Below are positions 59,319 to 64,000 of a stretch of DNA of 64,000 nt, one piece after another. The position numbers were made by a program, and so were the translations under genes. The DNA is from Oscillibacter sp. (GTDB lineage Bacteria; Bacillota; Clostridia; Oscillospirales; Oscillospiraceae). The number at the start of each line of letters is the position of its first letter. The first letter of the stretch is position 1. The stretch covers positions 1-64,000 of the forward strand of contig NZ_JAQUVF010000007.1 in NCBI RefSeq assembly GCF_028693505.1. Direction: 5' to 3'. The notes beneath the pieces were generated by a model that saw only the letters and a list, made by a program, of their open reading frames with translations, was not told where the DNA came from and ran no database searches.

Positions 59319-60277
59319 CCATGCTGACCGTTCTTGATACCGCCGCGCTGCTGCGAAGCTATGACAATGTGCTCATTTTGACCCACGTCCGCCCGGACGG
59401 GGACACCGTGGGCTGCGCCGCCGGACTGTGCGCCGGACTGCGCGCGCTGGGTAAGCGGGCCTTCCTGTTGCCCAATCCCGGCCTGACGGACTCCACGCAG
59501 CCTTATTTCGCGCCCTTCGCGGCAAGCATCGATTTCATGCCCGACAAAGTTGTCTCCACGGACATCGCCACCACAGGGCTGTTTCCCGAAAACGCCCTCC
59601 CCTACGCGGGCTGTGTGGACCTTGCCATCGACCACCACCCCTCTTTCGAGCGGTTTGGCCGGCACAATCTCGTCCGGCCGGAGGCCGCCGCCTGCGGCGA
59701 GGTACTCTATGACGTTCTGGCGGCGCTGGGACCCATTACACCGGAGATGGCGCTGGCACTCTATGTGGCCGTTTCCACGGACACCGGCTGCTTTTCCTAC
59801 GCCAACACCACCGCCCACACCCACGCGGTGGCCGCCGCGCTGCTGCGCACCGGCATCGACTACAAAACCGTCAACAAGGTGTTTTTCCGCACCAAGACCC
59901 GCAAGCGGATGCAGCTGGAAGGCGCCATGCTCTCCGGCGCGGAGTTTTACGATCATGAGCGGATCGCGATTTTGTCGGTCCCCCTCTCCCTGATGGCGCG
60001 TTTAGACGCCACCGAGAGCGACGCCGAGGAGCTTTCCTCTCTGGGCGGTCAGATCGCGGGAGTGGACTGCGCCATCACCATGCGGGAGCTGCGCGCAGAC
60101 GTGTGGAAGCTGTCCGTGCGCACCGGCGAGCGGGTGAATGCCACGGCGGTGTGCCAACAGCTTGGCGGCGGCGGTCACGCGGCGGCAGCCGGGTGCACCA
60201 TCCAGGCCCCCTGGGCGGAGGCCAAGGCGCGCATACTCGCCGCGATTGCGCAGCTCGTACCGGACTGCGCGATGTAA
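59315..60277 (+). CDS. nrnA: DHH/DHHA1 phosphoesterase (NrnA-like)
   Basis: A 320-residue bifunctional oligoribonuclease / pAp phosphatase-like protein. Motifs are LTHVRPDGDTVGCAAG (metal ligands), VSTDIA, IDHHPSFE (DHH) and, in the DHHA1 domain, GGGGHAAAAG. It degrades nano-RNA in Firmicutes and stands in its usual place between rbfA and truB. ATGA overlap with rbfA indicates coupling; a second ATG at 59321 is possible. Confidence 0.9.
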   Translation: MTMLTVLDTAALLRSYDNVLILTHVRPDGDTVGCAAGLCAGLRALGKRAFLLPNPGLTDSTQPYFAPFAASIDFMPDKVVSTDIATTGLFPENALPYAGCVDLAIDHHPSFERFGRHNLVRPEAAACGEVLYDVLAALGPITPEMALALYVAVSTDTGCFSYANTTAHTHAVAAALLRTGIDYKTVNKVFFRTKTRKRMQLEGAMLSGAEFYDHERIAILSVPLSLMARLDATESDAEELSSLGGQIAGVDCAITMRELRADVWKLSVRTGERVNATAVCQQLGGGGHAAAAGCTIQAPWAEAKARILAAIAQLVPDCAM

Positions 60278-60288
60278 AAAGGAGAACT

Positions 60289-61155
60289 ATGCCAAACGGA
60301 ATCCTCATCATCGACAAGCCCGCCGACTGGACCAGTATGGATGTATGCGCCAAGCTGCGCGGCATTCTGGGGGAAAAGCGGGTGGGCCACGGCGGCACGC
60401 TGGACCCCATGGCCACCGGCGTCCTTCCCGTATTTGTGGGACAGGCCACCCGGGCCGTGGAATTCGCGGAAAATGGCCGCAAGGAATACGTGGCGGGTCT
60501 CCGGCTGGGGCAGACCACCGACACGCAGGATGTCACCGGGCGGACGCTGGAAACGCGGCCCGTTTCTTCCCCTCGCGCCGACGTGGAGGCCGCTTTGCTT
60601 CGCTTTTTAGGGGAGATTGAGCAGATTCCCCCCATGTATTCCGCCATCAAGATTGGCGGTCAAAAGCTCTACGATCTGGCCCGGAAGGGGCAGGAGGTGG
60701 CCCGCAAGCCGCGCCGCATCACCATTTACGAGCTGGAGCTTTTGCGTCAGGAGAGCGAGACGGATTTTTCTTTCCGCTGCGTGTGCTCCAAGGGCACCTA
60801 TATCCGCACCCTCTGCCACGACGTGGGGCGCGCCCTTGGCTGCGGCGGCACGCTTTTTTCCCTGCGCCGCACCATGGCGGCGGGCTTCACACTGGATAGC
60901 GCCGTCACCCTGGCGGACGTGCAGGCGCAAGGCGAGGCGCTTTTGCTGCCCACGGACACGCTGTTTCAGGCGTATCCCCTTCTGCTGTTAAGCGCAGATC
61001 CCGTGGAAAAAAAGGTCCGCTGTGGGAATCCCATCATGCTGCCCGGCACGCCGGACGGCACTTACCGCGTCTGCGGGCAGGATGGCACGTTTCTCTGCCT
61101 TTCCCGTGCCGAAGGCGGCACGCTGACTTCTATCAAGAATTTCTTTGGAGCGTAA
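60289..61155 (+). CDS. truB: tRNA pseudouridine-55 synthase TruB
   Basis: A 288-residue enzyme that makes pseudouridine 55 in the T-loop. The catalytic Asp39 lies in GHGGTLDPMATGVLP; RKEYVAGLRLGQTTDTQDVTG, IPPMYSAIKIGGQKLYDLARKG and CSKGTYIRTLCHDVG are conserved. AAAGGAG precedes the ATG. Confidence 0.95.
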   Translation: MPNGILIIDKPADWTSMDVCAKLRGILGEKRVGHGGTLDPMATGVLPVFVGQATRAVEFAENGRKEYVAGLRLGQTTDTQDVTGRTLETRPVSSPRADVEAALLRFLGEIEQIPPMYSAIKIGGQKLYDLARKGQEVARKPRRITIYELELLRQESETDFSFRCVCSKGTYIRTLCHDVGRALGCGGTLFSLRRTMAAGFTLDSAVTLADVQAQGEALLLPTDTLFQAYPLLLLSADPVEKKVRCGNPIMLPGTPDGTYRVCGQDGTFLCLSRAEGGTLTSIKNFFGA

Positions 61156-61159
61156 CGAT

Positions 61160-62068
61160 ATGTCCATGAAGGAAAAAGTCATTGCCCTTGGGTTTTTCGA
61201 CGGGGTCCATCTGGGCCACGCCGCCCTCTTGCGGCGCACGGCGGAGGAAGCCGCCGCCCGCGGCGTCACGCCAGCAGTCTTTACCTTTGACCGTCCCCCC
61301 AAGGAGGTGGTCACCGGGATTCCCTGCCCCCTCATCAACTCCCCGGAGGACCGGCGGGCGCTGGTTTCCCGGCTGTACGGCATCCGGGACGTCATCATGG
61401 TCCCCTTCGATCAGGAGATGATGACCACGCCCTGGCAGGCGTTTGTCACGGAAATTCTGGTGGGCCGCTACCACGCCGTCCATCTGGTGGCGGGGCACGA
61501 TCATCATTTCGGCCATAAGAATCAGGGCTCCCCGGAGCTGCTGGTTGAAAAGTGCCGGGAGCTGGGCCTTGGCTGCGATATCATCCCTCAGGTGGAGGTG
61601 GGCGGCATCGTCGTCAGCTCCACGTACATCCGCCGTTTGGTGGAGCTGGGGCAGATCGAGCGGGCCAACCGGTTTTTGGGCCATCCCCATGTGCTGACCC
61701 AGACCGTGCGCCACGGACGCCGTCTGGGCCACACCATCGGCATCCCCACCGTCAATTTGACCGCGCCGCCCCACGTTTTGATTCCCAGCCACGGGGTCTA
61801 CGCCACCCGCGTCACGCTGCCCGGCGGCGACAGCTATGCCGCTGTCACCAATGTGGGCACCCGTCCCACCGTGAATAACGGCACGGACATCACCGTGGAA
61901 GCGTGGCTGCTGGACTTTGAGGGCGATCTGTACGGCCAGACCGTTCAGGTGGAATTTTACCGCCGCCTGCGGGACGAGGTCCGTTTCGACTCTCTGGACG
62001 CGCTGAAGGGCCAAATCCACGCCGACGCGGAGGCCACCCGCCGCTTTTTCGCGGACTCCGCAACCTAA
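61160..62068 (+). CDS. ribF: bifunctional riboflavin kinase / FAD synthetase
   Basis: A 302-residue enzyme: N-terminal adenylyltransferase (ALGFFDGVHLGHAALLRR, VTPAVFTFDRPPKEV, VAGHDHHFGHKNQG, VSSTYIRRLV) and C-terminal flavokinase (GHTIGIPTVNLT, GVYATRVTLPG, NVGTRPTVNNGTDITVEAWLLD). It makes FMN and FAD. The ATG at 61160 is preceded by GGAG within the end of truB. It is the last gene of the operon; a terminator follows at once. Confidence 0.95.
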   Translation: MSMKEKVIALGFFDGVHLGHAALLRRTAEEAAARGVTPAVFTFDRPPKEVVTGIPCPLINSPEDRRALVSRLYGIRDVIMVPFDQEMMTTPWQAFVTEILVGRYHAVHLVAGHDHHFGHKNQGSPELLVEKCRELGLGCDIIPQVEVGGIVVSSTYIRRLVELGQIERANRFLGHPHVLTQTVRHGRRLGHTIGIPTVNLTAPPHVLIPSHGVYATRVTLPGGDSYAAVTNVGTRPTVNNGTDITVEAWLLDFEGDLYGQTVQVEFYRRLRDEVRFDSLDALKGQIHADAEATRRFFADSAT

Positions 62069-62106
62069 AAAGACCCGGTCGGCGTTTCCGCCGACCGGGT
62101 CTCTTG
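62065..62106 (+). terminator. terminator of the rimP-ribF operon
   Basis: AAGACCCGGTCGGCG pairs with CGCCGACCGGGTCTC-type sequence around TTTC; A runs lie before it. Confidence 0.8.
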
Positions 62107-62108
62107 CG

Positions 62109-63656
62109 TCAATTCAAATACTTCGCGGCAAGGGCTTCCACCCCGTCCGGATTTTTCAGCACCCACGCGTCAAAGCGCTCTCCGCTCTGGGCCACGGTCT
62201 TTCCCAGCTGCGCCAAAAAACCGGGGATCTCCGTCTCCAGCATGGGACCCAGTTCCCTTCCCATGGTCTCCCGGCCCTGACGGCCGTCGCCGCTTTCATA
62301 CAGCACGAAGGCCGGTTGGGGCTTGCCGTCCACCAGCTTGACCCCGCCCCGCAGCCCCAGCGCGCCCGTTTGATGGGTGCCGCAGGAGGAGGGACAGCCG
62401 GAGATGTGGATCTGGGGCAGCGCCCCATCCGGCAGCTCCGCCGCCCGGACCGCCGCCACACAGGCTGCCAGCAGGGCCTGCGAATCCCGGGTCCCCACCT
62501 GACAGGTAGCGCCGCCGATGCAGCAAACGGAGGTCTCGAACAGGCTTTTGGCGCCATCGGCTGTCAGCGCCAGCATTTTTTCCGCCTCTTCGCCGTTGAG
62601 ATTGATGAGATACGCCGTCTCGTCCGGCGCAAGGCGCATCTCCGCGTCCGGCATCTTACCCAGCGCGTCGCTGACGGCGCAAAGCGTCTCCAGATTCGGC
62701 TGCCCGCCGATGGGATGCCATGCAACCGTATAAAGGCCCGCCTGCTTCTGGGGGATGACTCTCGGCCCGCCCACGACAATCCCGTCGCCGGTCTTTTCGA
62801 CGGGCCGGGGCGCTGCCGTCAAGTCCAATTCCTCGCCGGAGGCAAATACCTCCGCAAGCTTCACCCCATACGCCTTGGCGTACGCCGCCGCTCCGCCCAG
62901 CGCCTCCTGCATGTAGCGGGTGCGGGCCTTGCCCCGGTTTTCATAGTTGCCGTAGGCGCGGAAGGTGAGCCACATGGCCTTGATATAATAGAGGATCTTT
63001 TCCGGTGCCACCCCCTCCGCCACAAGAACGCCAAAGCGGGGATTGTTGCCAAGGCCGCCGGCGCTGTACACGTCAAACATCCCGTCCGGCCGGGCCGCGA
63101 AGCCCAGGTCCCGATAGGTGGCGTGGGTCACGTTTTCAGGCGAGTTGGAAAAACCCACCTTCAGCTTGCGGGGCATCTTCTCCGCCTTGATGAAGGACAT
63201 GAGATACTCCCCCGCAGCCTCCGCCCATGGCATGACGTCAAAATACTCTCCCACCTCCACACCGGAGAGCGGCGAGCACATCACGTTGCGGGGAAAATCT
63301 CCGCCGCCGCCCATGGTGACGATACCGCAGTCCAGCGCCTCTTCCATGATGGCGCACAGGGAATTTTGTTCCAAGTCGTGGAGCTGGATGCTCTGGCAAG
63401 TGGTAAAATGAGCCCGGGGCACCCCATAGGTGCGGATGGCCTTTGCCGTGAAAGCCAGCTTCTCCGGCGTGACGCGGCCCGCCGTCATCCGCAATCGCAG
63501 CATACTGGCGCTGCCGCCCTTTTGTGCATAACTCCCGTACAGTCCGGAAAAGCCCTTGTAGGCCGCTTTATCCAGCGTTCCGGCATAGAAGGCGGCTGTT
63601 TTCTCCCGGAAAGCGGGCAAATCCTGTTTCCAGCTTTGCGGATCGATGGTTTTCAT
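62109..63656 (-). CDS. siroheme-dependent sulfite/nitrite reductase
   Basis: A 515-residue hemoprotein of the sulfite/nitrite reductase family. Two ferredoxin-like half-domains are seen (QSIQLHDLEQ..., LYTVAWHPIGGQP). The 4Fe-4S/siroheme motif is Cys379-x5-Cys385 (CIGGATC) and Cys421-x3-Cys425 (CPSSC). Siroheme-binding Arg/Lys residues lie in MLRLRMTAGR. The substrate may be sulfite or nitrite. The start is the ATG at 63654-63656 with GAGAGGA upstream. No electron-donor gene is adjacent. Confidence 0.9.
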   Translation of the reverse strand: MKTIDPQSWKQDLPAFREKTAAFYAGTLDKAAYKGFSGLYGSYAQKGGSASMLRLRMTAGRVTPEKLAFTAKAIRTYGVPRAHFTTCQSIQLHDLEQNSLCAIMEEALDCGIVTMGGGGDFPRNVMCSPLSGVEVGEYFDVMPWAEAAGEYLMSFIKAEKMPRKLKVGFSNSPENVTHATYRDLGFAARPDGMFDVYSAGGLGNNPRFGVLVAEGVAPEKILYYIKAMWLTFRAYGNYENRGKARTRYMQEALGGAAAYAKAYGVKLAEVFASGEELDLTAAPRPVEKTGDGIVVGGPRVIPQKQAGLYTVAWHPIGGQPNLETLCAVSDALGKMPDAEMRLAPDETAYLINLNGEEAEKMLALTADGAKSLFETSVCCIGGATCQVGTRDSQALLAACVAAVRAAELPDGALPQIHISGCPSSCGTHQTGALGLRGGVKLVDGKPQPAFVLYESGDGRQGRETMGRELGPMLETEIPGFLAQLGKTVAQSGERFDAWVLKNPDGVEALAAKYLN

Positions 63657-63731
63657 CGTAAAATCCTCTCTTTCGTCTGGTTTGGACAATCGCTTTATTT
63701 TATCATGTCCCTTCTTTTCTGCCAACCACTC

Positions 63732-63759
63732 TTGACAAATTTTTTTCATTCGATACACT
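63732..63759 (+). promoter_or_regulatory. promoter of the substrate-binding lipoprotein gene
   Basis: TTGACA, 16 bases, TACACT, about 30 bases before the ATG. Confidence 0.6.
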
Positions 63760-63789
63760 TGGATTGTTCGTTTATAAAGGAGTAACCCC

Positions 63790-64000
63790 ATGAAACAGTT
63801 AAAATCCACCCTTATCATTTTTCTCTCGCTCCTGCTGCTGAGCGGCTGCGGCACCCCGGCTGCGCCGGAAGTGCCGGAAGCACCGGAAGCTGTCACTGCC
63901 TTCACGGACGCGCTGGGCTATTCCGTATCGCTCTCCTCCTGGGACCGGGTCGTCTCCCTCTACGGCAGCTTTGCCGAGGTCTGGACGCTCGCGGGCGGCA
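63790..64000 (+). CDS. substrate-binding lipoprotein of an ABC importer (partial)
   Basis: Only the first 70 codons are in the window. A lipoprotein signal (LIIFLSLLLLSGCG, lipobox Cys about residue 20) is followed by a Pro/Ala/Glu-rich linker. The beginning FTDALGYSVSLSSWDRVVSLYGSFAEVWTLAGG is typical of BtuF/FhuD-like binding proteins for cobalamin, siderophores or other iron chelates. AAAGGAG precedes the ATG. The rest lies beyond the window. Confidence 0.75.
   Translation, partial: MKQLKSTLIIFLSLLLLSGCGTPAAPEVPEAPEAVTAFTDALGYSVSLSSWDRVVSLYGSFAEVWTLAGG

Overview
The window looks like a chromosomal segment of a GC-rich, low-sporulation-signature Firmicute of the Clostridia, most likely family Oscillospiraceae (Oscillibacter / Dysosmobacter / Flavonifractor-like). 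This rests on the gene order rimP-nusA-ylxR-ylxQ-infB-rbfA-nrnA-truB-ribF, GHKL/LytTR signalling genes, clostridial small proteins (DUF2089, YerC, DUF3888), a tandem glycine riboswitch and strong AGGAGG ribosome binding sites. It is an inference from gene content, not a database match.

Region by region. 1-1.2 kb: the end of an insertion sequence has truncated a GHKL-type sensor kinase gene, leaving its LytTR response regulator intact. 1.7-5.0 kb: the only clearly accessory block, a minus-strand polymorphic toxin-like cassette. A 569-codon protein with a peptidoglycan-binding-like segment and a glycine-zipper C-terminus is broken by a one-base frameshift, and its stop overlaps the start of a presumed immunity gene. 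Downstream is a second cassette whose toxin has shrunk to a few codons, a 38-bp internal piece and the C-terminal tail, followed by an intact orphan immunity-like gene. Duplicated terminators and the 38-bp repeat show that the two cassettes are copies. 5.2-5.8 kb: five tRNA genes (Val, Asp, Phe, Gly, Cys in transcription order) behind a consensus promoter. 5.8-7.8 kb: yerC-methyltransferase-hslO operon.

8-24 kb: housekeeping and transport genes: a DUF3298 protein; a glycine-riboswitch-controlled AGCS amino-acid symporter; an L-cysteine desulfidase/UPF0597 protein; a five-gene minus operon (ymdB-like phosphodiesterase, YbaK deacylase, SbcD-like nuclease, asparaginase, ZIP transporter); LysR with a TRIC channel; DUF2089 with a small membrane protein; ychF; and a MATE pump with a MarR repressor controlled by twin perfect palindromes. 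22-31 kb: uridine-kinase-like protein, DUF3888 secreted protein, a 35-residue membrane peptide, HtrA, a COG2509 flavoprotein, a 2-hydroxyacid dehydrogenase and an iron alcohol dehydrogenase. 31-39 kb: MATE/AraC pair, thyA-folA, recG, and an ECF sigma/anti-sigma pair.

39-51 kb: a MarR-controlled heterodimeric ABC exporter, an IclR/SDR pair, a solitary fabZ, a LarA-like/UxaA-like operon that probably racemises and dehydrates a sugar acid or related hydroxyacid, an SGNH hydrolase and a sugar nucleotidyltransferase. 51-53 kb: a Fur-family regulator with an ABC metal importer behind a Fur-box promoter. 53-62 kb: the ribosome maturation / translation initiation operon, with a terminator-like attenuator in its leader and a repeat-extended YlxQ. 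62-64 kb: a siroheme sulfite/nitrite reductase, and the start of a substrate-binding lipoprotein cut by the window edge.
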